Source: Stenopsyche tienmushanensis
Lineage: Eukaryota > Arthropoda > Insecta > Trichoptera > Stenopsychidae
Assembly: GCA_008973525.1 (NCBI GenBank)
Contig: WACJ01000126.1
Span: forward strand, 434,001-498,000
Direction of reading: 5' to 3'
DNA: 64,000 nucleotides
Below are positions 1 to 11,439 of the stretch, one piece after another; position 1 is the stretch's first letter; each line of letters opens with the position of its first letter. Made by a program: the position numbers and the translations under genes. The notes beneath the pieces are model-generated. The model was not told where the DNA came from. It made no database searches and saw nothing but the letters and a program-made list of their open reading frames with translations.

Positions 1-19
1 TATTTAAGAAACTCTCTTC

Positions 20-130
20 TCTAGATAACAACTCTTTATTCAATACGAGAGAGAGAGATCTGGTTGCGAGAAGGACGTCATCCCGCAGCCAAGGTCAACC
101 GACGACTCCCCTTGACTCCCGCTTCTTGCA
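20..130 (-). repeat. Repeat B fragment
   Basis: The segment aligns with 10745-10870: a CTCTTCTC stretch, a GA run, GATCTGG, a GC-rich imperfect palindrome at 62-90, then CAACCGACGACTC. It lies in the same orientation as that copy, antisense to the copies at 3.5, 37 and 47 kb. It is an isolated fragment without recognisable ends. Confidence 0.7.
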
Positions 131-1640
131 AAATTTGATATGGGTGCCTAACTTTCTTTACAGTAAATTGTATTCACAATAAAATTTTTGAAAAATTCAT
201 ACCCCATATTATAAAAGGTTTCCCTCTATTAAATTTATATGGGCCGTTGTTGATCTTTGCGGATCAAACAATACAAAAATGTCTCAACTTGGAGCTCATA
301 AAGCATTTATATCATATGTCATTGTCATATGAAGTAAATATATTTATATATCACCTAGCATACATGGTCGATGAATTCGAATGAACTCGAGTGTTTCAGG
401 CAATTTTTCTTGATTTTATAATACATTTGAGCCGATCGATCGGCGTTGTGAATATGGATTTATTAAACATTTTATATAAACGACATTAATGCCTCGTCTT
501 CGCAATGCGCGAGTTTATATGTCAGAGCTTTCTATTTATATACCGAAGGAAAAATAAAATACAATGGGAGCGATAAATATTCGGGGACGATGAAAATGAA
601 AGACTTGACATGCGCTTATATTATCCCAAATGGATTGGACCTTTTTGAATAGATACACTATTTCATCATAGAAATATCGTAAAATTCTGTCTTTGACACT
701 ATAAAAACTCCAGCACTTGAGCCCTATAGAATAATACTCTTCGGCATGAAAAAGAGTCGAAATTGAAATATTAAAATGTATGATTCTCGGGGATGTCGGA
801 TCGAATAGAAGAAACTGCCGACGATTATTTGATTTTTCGACATCGATACATAACCGTTCGACTTGTTAAATATTATGCTTTGGTAAGAAAATATAAAAAA
901 GAGCGGCGTTGTTGATTAAAATATGAACTTGTGTAAGTCCACAATTTATCATGGTCAGTCGCTGCTCTAAATTATTATTGTGATTTCAATTGCGTTTATT
1001 GACAAAATGTACCATAATTTGTTTTCCTCCGATAAGACTGAGTTTTATGCTTCAGTGCATTTTTTGAAACGTTTCGGCGCAAATTACAGTTTGAAATGAG
1101 TAACAATTGCTCTGGTGGACCCTGTGTATAGTCAAAGCCTTCATCAACAGAGATGAATTGATGGGTTCTAATTAATTTTCCAACACAAATGTGCGTCAAT
1201 ATTTGCTTATTATTAGCATGTGGGACTTCTCACGAAACATTATTTGTGGGGGATTACTCTCTGCAATAGACAACTTACCAGTTTGCGCCGATCTTGCGCG
1301 AAAATTATATGACAATTCGAGCACGTTCTAAATTTTACGTCTAATCAAGAAACAGAACCGTAGGGAAATTGTATTGGCACTTAATTTGCGGCACCATTTA
1401 TTGCGATCACGTACCTCCAATTAAATACGATACGTAATGTAATCATCAAGTGAAATAATTGAAATAAATACGTTTTCGACATTTTCGATCGAATTAAGTC
1501 GCCTTTGCTTCACATATAAGGTCATCTTCGAAGAAATTTGCTCAAAATAGGCACCTTATACTAAAATAAATGGCTTATGTCATTTGAAAAGACGTCAAGT
1601 GTAGTATTATTTCTCAAAAATTATTTTGTGTGTACACGTG
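131..1640. other. AT-rich non-coding stretch
   Basis: No RNA gene, transposase relic or convincing coding exon was seen. The longest frame (996-1199, minus) has no recognisable motif and is treated as chance. Confidence 0.5.
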
Positions 1641-1830
1641 CAGTATTGCAGGAGGCGGGAATCGGGGAGAGTCGTTGGTTAGCCTTGGCTGCGAGAAGAC
1701 GTCCTTCCCGCAGTCAGATTTCTCACTCGTACCATCCATTCGTTCGTCCGGCTACATGATGACCTGAAAGATGAACAGACCTAGTGCGAAGAGCCGCTCG
1801 GGGACTCTGTCCCGTGAGCGCCTCCACTCC
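1640..1830 (+). repeat. Repeat B fragment
   Basis: It starts GCAGGAGGCGGGA, then TTAGCCTTGGCTGCGAGAAG and the palindrome partner TTCCCGCAG. It ends with a GGGACTCTGTCCC / GAGCGCC tract matching the far end of the copies at 10.6 kb and 37.3 kb. The CTCTCT / AATAAA middle section seen in other copies is missing. Confidence 0.65.
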
Positions 1831-1832
1831 TC

Positions 1833-2050
1833 CGCTCCAAAATGCATTCTCTTTGAAGTTTTATTAGGGTTTAGTAACAAAAAATGTTTAAGAAACAAAA
1901 GATTACATCCTAAACTAATTTATTCCGCCATAAAAAATCATACTTTCACAGAAAGTCGAAATACGTTAATAAAAGTGCTTATCTGACGACAGCGATATCA
2001 AAAAAATATATTAATATTTAATGACCGTTGAAAGATTTGTTTAGAACAGA
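1833..2050 (+). repeat. Two-copy dispersed repeat (partner at 46233-46445)
   Basis: Shared landmarks in the same order in both copies are AAAATGCATTCT, GCCATAAAAA, AGAAAGTCGAAA, GCTTATCTGACGACA (GCTTATCCGACGATA in the partner) and GTTGAAAGATTTGTTT. The class is not known. It sits between repeat B and a family C element here, and upstream of a piggyBac-like end in the other copy. Confidence 0.6.
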
Positions 2051-2125
2051 TGTATCAAACTCAAAAGCTATCATAGGCCAAAATAAAAAAAAAATTAGAA
2101 ATGCTGAAGTTTATTTTTATAATTA

Positions 2126-3069
2126 CACTTAAACCTTTTTTTATGCGGTAGATGCGTAGAAAATCGCACAAATAAAAGCTATGACTTACATAGAAAATTT
2201 GAAGATGCGTTCCGTGGGTTTTAAAAACTGTATAACTTTGAAACAGCTATATAAAATATATCCAAAATCGCACAAAAAAAATTAAAAAATAGGAAAAAAA
2301 TAAGCAATTTAAAAATAATATTTTTAGTAACATTTAAAGGACGTCATGGATCATTGGTAGCATATATCAGATATTCTGTACGATAATTGCGATTTTTGAT
2401 ATGACTCAAAATCGCTCTCTTCTTCGGAAGAAATAGTATATCCAGTTTCGATGTCATCATTGTTCTGTGTAGATTTTCTCTTTCCATCAATATAATTCAT
2501 AATTAGCAAAGATGTCACTTTTGTCCTTAACTAAAAAAAAAAGCACCAAATGGCGACTGTTTAAAAAAAATCAGTCAAGGCATTTTTGGACTTATTTTGT
2601 CACTGTTTTAATTTTTTTTGTAAATAGTTAAAAAATAAATTTTGACATAAATCTGGTAGGAATAGTAGAGGATTATATAGAAAAGATTTGTACCCAGTTT
2701 GAATTTAATTAAAACTTGAAATATGTTGTCAATCGTTTTGAAAAAAGCAGTTTTGAGAAAAACGCGTTGAAAGATTTCATTATGGTAGGCCAAGTTGCCG
2801 CGTCACTAAAATAGCTATAACTCCATAAGTAGTTGGAATTTTGGAAATTCTTCTGGATAATGTATTTTTAAAAGTCAAAACATTTGAAAAATGCAAAGAA
2901 ACAAAATCAAGAATAAAGGGCGTGGTTGTAATTCAGCGATAGCATATGCAATATGTTTTATACAGTTTTATAAGTCCCAAAATATAATATACCACAATAT
3001 CTCGATACGTACTCTTTATGAAAAAAAAACCTGCATAACTTCGAAATCGCACAAAAAGAGGTTTGAGTG
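2126..3069 (+). mobile_element. Family C DNA transposon derivative, full length
   Basis: It is flanked by TA on both sides, with inverted ends CACTTAAACC and GGTTTGAGTG. Inside the ends the motif TGCGGTAGATGCG and its counterpart TTCGAAATCGCACAAAAA extend the terminal homology. The centre carries, on the minus strand near 2404-2490, a short conserved frame with GKRKSTQNNDD and TGYTISSEE, also found in the copies at 33.2 and 55.8 kb. The TA duplication places it in the Tc1/mariner/pogo group. It lacks any full transposase, so it is non-autonomous. Confidence 0.75.
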
Positions 3070-3504
3070 TATATATGTTTAAGGCTCCCTGGACCAGTTC
3101 GTCCCGTGATAAGTGAGGTTTCCTATTACGATTTTACTATTACGCGGAATCAAAGCAGAGAAATACGCTGTCTTAGATTTCTTGAATTAAACGGTAAAAA
3201 TAAAAAAAACTTTTTGAGATACTTTTTTTTGACACACAATATTGTGTTTTCTTGAACATTTACTTACAAAGCACAAAATAACCACGCAGATTAATTCCCG
3301 TTTGATGGAACGGTATATTTAAATTGAACATAAAAAAACATTTATCTTTACTTGAATAAGATATTTTCCTGGAATTATTTAAAGAAAAAATTATAAGAAG
3401 AATTTTTATCGGTATATGACCAAGAAATGTTAATAAAAGAAAGAAACATTAAGTCTTAAGAAAGCCATAAGATGGAATGGGGTCCGCAAAAAAAAAATTG
3501 TAGC

Positions 3505-3790
3505 GTGGGCGATTTGCCATCCCCATGTAACGGCGCTGTTAGTCTGAGCAGATTTAATTCGCCAGATTAATAGCGCCATCATCTGTGATCGATCGCTCCT
3601 TGCGCCTGCATCGTTACCGTGCAAGAGGGAGTCGAGGAGGAGGGTCGCCAGATGGCCTTGGCTGCGGGAAGACGTCCGTCTCGCAGCCAGAGATCTCTCG
3701 AGTTGAATAAAAAAATACCTCGAGAAGAGTATTTTTGTCCGACGACCGTCCATCCTCATCCATCTTTCCATGAAATTCCACACATGGATG
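3505..3790 (+). repeat. Repeat B copy with 5' end
   Basis: It starts TGTAGCGTGGGCGATTTGCC, the same start as at 47501, then GCGCTGTTAGTCTGAGCAG and a CTTGGCTGCGGGAAGACGTC palindrome at 3659-3687. It runs on through TCTCTCGAG and GAATAAA to CCGTCCATCCTCATCC. A TG start, an internal AATAAA and 300-450 bp length suggest a solo LTR, but no reverse transcriptase or CA-end with target duplication was confirmed. Confidence 0.6.
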
Positions 3791-3799
3791 ACCTTTTAT

Positions 3800-5530
3800 T
3801 TTGTATCTAATAATTCAGTTTTAAAAATTGGATTACAAACTAATCCGAATTCCAGAATCTAATACGAGGCTGAAAATTGATCGCGTCTGAAAAATGTACA
3901 GTTTCAAATTAACGCATAGAATATAATTACCCTGTACGCGTTCGACGCGTAATAAAGAAGCCTTAATTTTATGCGAAGGACATAAAGCGGATCTCGTCGT
4001 TCCGAGTTAGCGACATTTTACGATTTGCTTAATGGGCAATAAGAGTTTATATAATGCGAAATATTACGATATTCGAAACGAATATCGAGAGACGTCTACA
4101 TAACGAGAGTTAATTATTCGAGACAACAATTTCGCCCGGGAAAGGAATCGATACGTTGTAATTTTAAATGGGAGCATTATGAAAAGCTGATAGCCGAATG
4201 CGTAATTCAATTTGGAGCCATCAAATGTCAAATATCGTTTGGCGGTTCTTCAAAGTTTCAAAATTGATGTCGAGAGATGAAATATCTGCGTAGCTGTAAA
4301 TAAACTTCTTTCCAAAGTGTGTGTACACTTAATCCACTTAAAACGAATGGATTACGCCGCTGGGACTTTGTAAATCTTGGATTATTTATTGTGTGGGCGG
4401 TGCGAGCCTTCGCCTCTTTAAATTTATGAAAAATCACAATAACATCGAATTAAATACGCAATATATCATCGATTGTTCCATAGCCTTAAACAAACAACAT
4501 AGATATTTTTTTTATATAAGCTCTTAATAACCTTAGATTGCTAATCATTAGTCTCATAGACTACAGATTCGGAATGCATTCGATATTCCCAAATCTTCCC
4601 TGCTCAGTACCCTTTTAAATAAACAAATCAGTGACGTCAAACGTCATCGTTAAATCGTCAATCGTTGTCACATAATACGTTTTCGATATGACATTGTTCC
4701 TAATAGATCCTCGTAATAAGATTTTCTCGATAAGAATGCAAAAGCTTGAAGCATATTTATAACGTCGCTATCAAAGAACAAATAGAAAACAGTCTTGAGA
4801 AAAAAATGAGACCGCTGACACGTGAAGAATACAAGATAGTATGCCTGTGAAATATGAGAAAAAGGCGAGGGGGTTGGCATTCATCGAAGCGATTAGAGAC
4901 ACTCTTGTGATAATGTTTTGTTGTTGGAGCCTTTGTAGCTGAAGCCTCTTACCTACCACCTTTCAATCTTGAACCTCAGAAATCGCAACAAGAAAATTCG
5001 ATCCGGAATAACGATTACAAAAGGATGGACCATATGATTCAATAAATTATCCATGGCGTCTTCCCGGAGCTTTTGATATTCTCCGTAAAAGCCATTATTT
5101 CCTATTACCCTAATGTTGCATAATATATCTCAATACATAAACATAAAATTGGGCATTGCTGTCAAATTAAAGCCATTCAAACTAAACCCGCTAAAAATTA
5201 AAACTTTTGACTGAAACAGCAAGCACACTGTGAACTCTTATAGTTTAATCAGAGAGTTTACGTGTACGTTTACGGAGATCGGCTCTAAAAGTGTAGCGCG
5301 ACTCGCTCAAAAATGTCTCAATTTAATTAAAAGAGAACGTTCGGCCACATGTCGCAATTTCAACCCGACGAAATATTTTACTTGGGATTTCTGCAGTATT
5401 CGTCTTGCATGCAGTAAGAGACGATATTTTATTTCATATATTAGCAAAAAAATGTTCGTTTAAATCATTATTTTTGAGGGAAAATATTTGATAATTGGTA
5501 TTCGCTAGATGAACAGGGAAATAAAGACAG
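3800..5530. other. Low-repeat non-coding stretch
   Basis: No transposon landmarks or plausible exons. Frames at 4668-4959 (minus) are low-complexity and unsupported. Confidence 0.5.
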
Positions 5531-5776
5531 ATGGTTAATAGATAACCTTGGACGCGGGAAGATGTGTTATTCGCGTCGGCTTCATTTAAGTCTCGCAACT
5601 GAGGTCGCTCTCTAAGTAAATTGATGAGCGATTTTTCATGTCTAACTATATTTTTCCTCCTTTACATATACCGATTGCGAACGATCCGCGTAGGAATATC
5701 CACCTTGAAACGCAATATGCACCTGGAACCCTGGAACTCCCCTTGTGGGACGTTACAATACAAAAATACACTAAAA

Positions 5777-5890
5777 CAGCGGTTCTTAAACTTATGTATT
5801 CCGCGGACCCCCTCTTGAACAAAATTTATTTTGGGGGACTCCATTCCAACCCTTTTGACTTAATTTTTCAAACAAAAAACATTTCTTGGT
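5777..5890 (+). mobile_element. hAT-type terminal fragment
   Basis: CAGCGGTTCTTAAACTTATG followed by GCGGACCCCC closely resembles the terminal inverted repeat of common animal hAT elements (CAGCGGTTCTCAA type). Only one end is present; it stops where a mariner scrap begins, so no target duplication can be scored. Confidence 0.6.
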
Positions 5891-5896
5891 CAAGTA

Positions 5897-5985
5897 CTAG
5901 GCGGCCATTGAAGTCTGATGACGACAAGTTAAAAGTCATAATTGACACCAATCCACGTCTAACCACCAGGGAGATCGCGTAAATG
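5897..5985 (+). pseudogene. mariner transposase fragment, N-terminal helix-turn-helix
   Basis: The plus strand reads RRPLKSDDDKLKVIIDTNPR then LTTREIA before a stop. This matches the GRPS..D...L...I..NPR.TTRELA linker/second helix-turn-helix of mariner transposases. Only about 30 codons survive, fused to the hAT end just upstream. Confidence 0.7.
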
Positions 5986-5989
5986 ATGC

Positions 5990-7610
5990 AAATGAGGAAA
6001 TTTATTGATTCAATAGAAAATTTCAAACTAAATACCTAGGCATAATTTTGGATCAAAATTGAAATGGAGCATCATTCGTCAAAGCCTGAGGATTAGCAGT
6101 CCTCGGACATTGACGCCAATATTCCGATAGAGCAGTGCTCTGCTCGACCTTTGTAAATCTACAATTTGCTTTCCAGCATTTACCGGACGGAAATACGACA
6201 TTCAATTTAATTTCGACGTAGCGTTTAAGCAAAACATAGTAAAATGTTGACGGTGCAAATCCGAGTACGTGGCTTCGACACGTACACGTACGTCTTTGGA
6301 TGGTCATAACTACACACGGGGGTGCTACATGTATTTGGATTAAATATTCATAGTGCACGACGGAAGCAAAATATTAACGTCAGGTATATGGACAATATTA
6401 AATTGTTTGAGGAGCGACATTGTGGGTTTTGGGTGTAATTCAGCTGACCAGTCCTAGCGGGAACGGAACACGCTCGCATGACTTTTACGATCGCCAATAG
6501 GGCGAGACCGAAATTATTCAACGCTTCCGGAATTTCAACGAATCGAAGAGCACAATAGTGTGAGCCCTGTCCTAAAATAATATTTGTGAAATTTTCGCGT
6601 GAAAGGGTGCGCTTTACTGCGACTACTGCCCCTAATAAAAGTTATGGGAGACCGCGGGCGGGGGCGCCGCCTTTCATCCCGACGGCTCCCGAATTAATTT
6701 TGCTTATTCTAAAATGTTAAATTACTGACGATTCAACGCCGGGAAAAACAAATTGGGCATAATGCAGGGTCCCGAATGGGGATCGATCCGCTCGATGATT
6801 TTAGGCCGGGGTGAAATTAATACGTTATTAGTTTTACGTGAAACCAACACACGAAAACATTAATTTTAAAATCGAGCAAATAAAATTACACAGGAAAAAT
6901 GTATCCACGTTCGTCGTTATAATACAATTTTATAAAACAGCGAGGCATAAAAGAGGGTAAGTTTTTGGATGGATCAACCCTCATTATCTTCCATCTTCAA
7001 GGGCTTAATGCACCAAACAAAGCTAACGATCCGCGTCATATGAAATATTAAATAAATTGCATACTTTGAAATGTTGCCAAAGAAATAAGAAAGCATCTAG
7101 AACTTTTAAGCATTTAACACTTTGGCTGCTACTGATTATTTTTCAATGATCGGATCCCTCTTTATTGTGTGTTAAAGTAGGCGTAAGCACACAAGGGGTG
7201 TTGTTAGCACGGGACGGTTTTAAATATATAAACCCACAAGAACTCACTCTATATAAAATGCAATAGCTTCCATGAAATCATTTAAAAATTTAAGATTCCA
7301 ACCAGAGCCATGTGGCCTCATAAAAATTGCTTTATACGGCCGATTTGGTTTATCCCTCATGGTTTTTCGACACAAAAAAAGATCTAAAATGTTTTATTAC
7401 GGTCATTCGAACGAACGGTATCATTCAAAGCAGACAGGTTGTTAAATATTTGGGTCTGACGACTCGAGATACCATTTAATTGAAGGGACACCTCTTCAAT
7501 GTGAACGTTCGGAGTGGGCATGTAGCATTCCTGGGTGAGCTGATACGTTCCCGCTTTACATTTGATTGGAAGAAATTTTATACTGATAAGAGCGCAATAA
7601 ATCTATCTTA
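5990..7610. other. Non-coding stretch
   Basis: Nothing recognisable. A moderately GC-rich section around 6600-6830 has no frame. TTAACACTTTGG at about 7117 loosely resembles piggyBac-like ends elsewhere in the window but has no partner. Confidence 0.4.
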
Positions 7611-7639
7611 CTTTCAGGATTGTGAATAGCAAATGTTAG

Positions 7640-8340
7640 TGTTTAAAATAAATTTCAACAGGTGATCGCCGGAGGGTAAGTTGATGTGGACCACGATAGA
7701 TACTACAGTACCTATTGCTTTCAACTCGGCAAGATGATCCTCAGAGCATTAAAGAAAATTGACACCCTGTCATACCTCATCAGAATGGTAGAGAGCTACC
7801 TGCAAAGGAGAACCCTTATCTACGAAGACTGAGGCATTACAAATTGAAAGGGCCAGGCTTAACATGGCCAGAGTCCAGAGAAGGAGCGCAATCAGAGTGG
7901 CTGCTGCATATCGCAGTGTCGGAAGACGCTGTCCTGGCACTGACTGCTATACCGCCAATCGACCTGCTTGCTTATGAGAGACATGCAATACAGAAAGGTG
8001 AAGACAGGAAAAATGCTAAGCAAAGGACCATAGCGGCGTGGCAGTCCCGATGGGACAACTCCGCTAAAGATCGGTGGACGCATGAGCTGATACCGAATCT
8101 GAGAACCTGGGTAGCCCAGAAAGCACGGTCAACTACTACTACCACTTGACCTAAGTCTTCACTGGGTATGCTTCGACATTTGTCTGCCCAGCATGGAGCA
8201 TTGAAAGGGACATCCTACGGGAGAAGCTGGGAATCAGCTCGCTCTCCCTTAGCAACATGGTACCTTCAATGTTAACGGATGCTAGAGCATGGAATACGTG
8301 GTGCAAATACATGATGATTCCCATGAAGATTCCCATCTTC
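7640..8340 (+). pseudogene. R1-clade non-LTR retrotransposon relic (reverse transcriptase and C-terminus)
   Basis: About 7730-7825 encodes MILRALKKIDTLSYLIRMVE and SYLQRRTLIYE, a segment typical of R1/Jockey-like reverse transcriptases. The next section jumps to the C-terminal part: ARVQRRSAIRVAAAYRSV, then (one frame over) SEDAVLALTAIPPIDLLAYE, AAWQSRWD, DRWTHELIPNLRTWV, all hallmarks of R1-clade ORF2. A further frame holds FVCPAWSIERDILREKLGIS and a MVPSMLTDARAWN tail. The catalytic YADD section is missing between the two parts. The frame changes near 7920 and 8160, so the gene is dead. An A-run at 8342-8352 may be the old 3' tail. Confidence 0.8.
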
Positions 8341-8360
8341 ACAAAAAAAAAATTAGAGCA

Positions 8361-8516
8361 CAGGCAACCCTTCTATAGCGTCGAGATGGGTAACAAAAAG
8401 CTATAAAAAGCTAAGCACCCATTAAAAAATTGTATGTTTATTTCCTTAACAATTGCAAATGACGAACACGCGGATGTAAGCCGCAAACGAAATGGACGCT
8501 ATAGGAGGGTTGACTG
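8361..8516 (+). mobile_element. Family G MITE (Tigger-like ends)
   Basis: Inverted ends are CAGGCAACCCTTCTATAGCG and, at the right, GGACGCTATAGGAGGGTTGACTG. CA flanks both sides where related copies have TA. The interior keeps AGCTAAGCACCCAT, shared with copies at 58.9 and 59.3 kb. At 156 bp it has no coding capacity. It sits directly after the R1 relic's A-run. Confidence 0.7.
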
Positions 8517-8519
8517 CAT

Positions 8520-10320
8520 CTGCTATTTCAAATCACAAATTTATAATATGTATGTATACGTGTTTTGTTTGTATAAGTTATATATAGTGTTGATATATTA
8601 CACTATTATTTTTGCCTCTTTAGATTATATAAAAATATCTCAAATTTATCGAGGGGTAGTCAAGCGTAAAAAGAAAAAGTATCATCACATTTTCAAAGTG
8701 TTTAATTGAAACTTTGTAGGCAATTTACGTACGTCTGAGAAGTTAAATGATGTAAATAAAATGGGAAATGTTCCACTCCAAACAGCAAAACTGCGCGAAA
8801 TCATTCGAATGCGGTCTGAATTATGAGGGTATCAAATCCTCGTGAGATTCAAAAATTAGATTTATACAGTCCCTCGTCCCGGTCTGTAATAAAGGATAAC
8901 GTCCACAACGGAATATTAAATACATTTCGGGTAAGCAAAGTATGCGTGCTCCTATTTACGATAATGAGGGTTGAACGCCACCGTGGAGCCGAAGGTGAGT
9001 CATTATCATTTCTGGATTCATTATAAATTTGGAGCATATCAAGATTTGATGAAATGGCAGAAGCAAATCGTTATATCTAAACAAAGGCAGGGCAAAGTTT
9101 CGTGCCGCAAGCGTCGACGACTGCGAGATAAGCACATAAAGACCTGAGCTGGCTTCTCGCTCTGCCTGCCCCGTTTATGTAATGCGAACCCGTTTTTGAA
9201 CCATTCGAATATCAATATGAAAAACAATAGCCACTTGAAAGCTCATAATTTCCTCTGGCCGAGTGCTAAGATTCAAAGTTTCGAGAGCTCGGCTGCATTT
9301 TTCCGAAAGTTCGGCGGCGATGACGCAACGGGAACCGGAACGAAAGTCTACCCTACTCTCGAATTCGAAGCCGAGATAAGAACTCTCCACTCGAAAAAAT
9401 CCATCCTTGACACAAAAATGTTGAAAGAAAAACGGGGTCATCCTCGGACCGCGTCCCAGATTATTTGCACCGTCCATAACGACGACGTATGACGTAAGAG
9501 CGCGCCACTGCCCGATCTGATTGATGATGATTCCAGTTCATCAATCTCAATTTGGTTATTTGTGCGGATTCGCCATAAAGGAATCGCGCCGCGTGCACAT
9601 GCGAAACTTTGCAGAGTTTCCCTGCGAATTTTACGCAGGGCGATCCCGAAGAAGCCGCCCTTTGTTGGTTTCGAGGGTCTCGTTAAATAAAAATCTCATC
9701 GATTGCGGCAGTCCGTTCTACCCAAATTAGATACGGTCAAATGGGTAAACAAACAACAGGCCGAATATTGACTTCCCCCTTGTCCAGTGTGCCTAAATGC
9801 GCTTTTCACGGGAAATTTCCGCTAAACGGGACTCGACCATCGACGTATATCGACGAAACGAACCGGCATTTCCAAATTAACTTCAGGGCTTAAAGGGTGG
9901 AATCGGGCTTCCGGTTTAATTAAACCTCGACAGAAAAACACACGGGCGCTCATATCCGTAATGGCTGCGATTTAAACCAGCGGGTTAATAAAAGAAATGC
10001 AAATCATCTCAATAAAACCAGCAAAACATAATAAATGATAGTACACGAATACAGCGTGTAACGTACGAAGCAACATAATCCCATACAAAATTATAAATTC
10101 CTCAAGAAAATGAGGGAGCAAATTTAACTTCGCGTGTATATTTCGCTCAGCTTTACCAAATTATAGTAACAAACAAGAAAATTCCACGAAACGCCCTATA
10201 GAACTAGTACTTGGCAGAGCAACAACAAGAAAGCAGATAGCGAAGAATTTAACAACCTATATTTTTATAAATTCTTAATTAAATTTACAATTCTACATAG
10301 TAGATCATGAATATAAGACG
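8520..10320. other. Non-coding stretch, moderately GC-rich at 9050-9950
   Basis: Overlapping frames on both strands at 9175-9492 contain no recognisable motif and lack splice-site support. No repeat family of this window was found here. Confidence 0.45.
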
Positions 10321-11439
10321 GTCATCTAAAAAGTAAGGCTACAGGGGGATCCTGAGGTCGGGGGATTGATTTTGTTTTAAAGTTGGTATACCTGACGTAT
10401 AGGGGGGATCCTAACGATCAGTTTCGTTGGTCCCGCGTGTTCGTCGGCCATTTTGTTCAGCTACAGTAAATTCTTTCAATGGAGAGATCGTCGCGCGCTC
10501 CCGCCAATATCAATCGGAAGCTCGTGGAAGTTTACGGTAGTAATGTGATGGGTCGACAACATGTAACGAAGTGCGTCAGAGAAGGCCGTAGTGTAACGTT
10601 GAGACTGGGGTGCTCTCAAGGGCAGAGTCCCTGGGCGGCTCCACGCCCCTACGCGCTCTTCGGGATGGCCACGCTAGCGCACGGGTCCGTTCTTCTATCG
10701 GGCCATAATATTGCTGGACAAATGGATGGGATTAGACGGGCGTCGAATAGAAAGACTCTCTTCTCCAAATGACTGTCTATTCCACACGAGAGAGAGAGAG
10801 AGATCTGGCTGCAGGAAGGACGACCTCCCGCAGCCAAGGCCAACCGACGACTCTTCTTCAACTCCCACTCCATCTGACCGGCAACGGTGCACGCGCAATA
10901 AGCGATCGGTCGGTATGCAGGTGCAATATCTCCGTAGGACCACAAGAGATGGCGCTGTTAAAATAAGACATTGCATCTGAAGAGAGACGGAAGATGTCCC
11001 TTTTAATCTGGAGAATTAAATCTGCTCAGATCAACAGCGCACATTACAATGAGTGGGAGAGTTTTGCAAAAAATTGAAGAAAAAGTGCGAAATGTTCACC
11101 GTGTGACCTTCATGGAGAATTTATCGTGATTTCTTGGTGATATTGTATTGGAAAAACTTGGCTACGAGAAGTTGTATCGGAGCACCATAAAAATCGTGTT
11201 TTGCACAGGAAGAAGAAGCTTTTCTGGACTTTATCGTGATAGGGGATGAGACGTGGGTAGTCACATACCCCAGAATTCCAAAAAAGCTGATAGAGGGGGT
11301 TTAAGACGCTGGCATACAAAAGTTGATGCCCACACACAATTACAGAAATGTCTCGATCTCGACAGGGATTGCGTTGAAAAATAGTTTAATAGCATTTTCC
11401 GATCCTAAATAAATGTCGTAACCTTACTTTCTGGATTAA
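10321..11439 (+). mobile_element. mariner element with both ends, split by repeat B
   Basis: Left end GTCATCTAAAAAGTAAGGCT pairs with right end CGTAACCTTACTTTCTGGAT (11418-11437). The transposase starts at 10479 with MERSSRAPANINRKLVEVYG and continues SNVMGRQHVTKCVREGR, a mariner N-terminal region. After the insertion it resumes at NEWESFAKN, then EKVRNVHRVT, and reaches GDETWV near 11243, the first catalytic aspartate motif. Multiple frame changes and a missing second half of the catalytic domain make it inactive. A shorter relative lies at 49777-50264. Confidence 0.82.
10595..11046 (-). repeat. Repeat B copy inserted in mariner
   Basis: It breaks the mariner reading frame between the codons for GRSVT and NEW. 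In its own (minus) orientation it begins near TGTGCGCTGTTGATCTGAGC, carries GCGCCATCTCTTGTGGTCC, the GC-rich palindrome (10806-10834), a CTCTCT tract and an AATA-type signal, and ends GCCCTTGAGAGCACCCCAG near 10600. TAACG and TTACA at the borders could be a decayed 5-bp target duplication. This is the longest copy (about 450 bp). Confidence 0.7.

Noticed and set aside
9175..9492. Overlapping frames of about 100 codons on both strands
   Set aside because: No motif on either strand, and such paired frames arise by chance in mixed-composition DNA.
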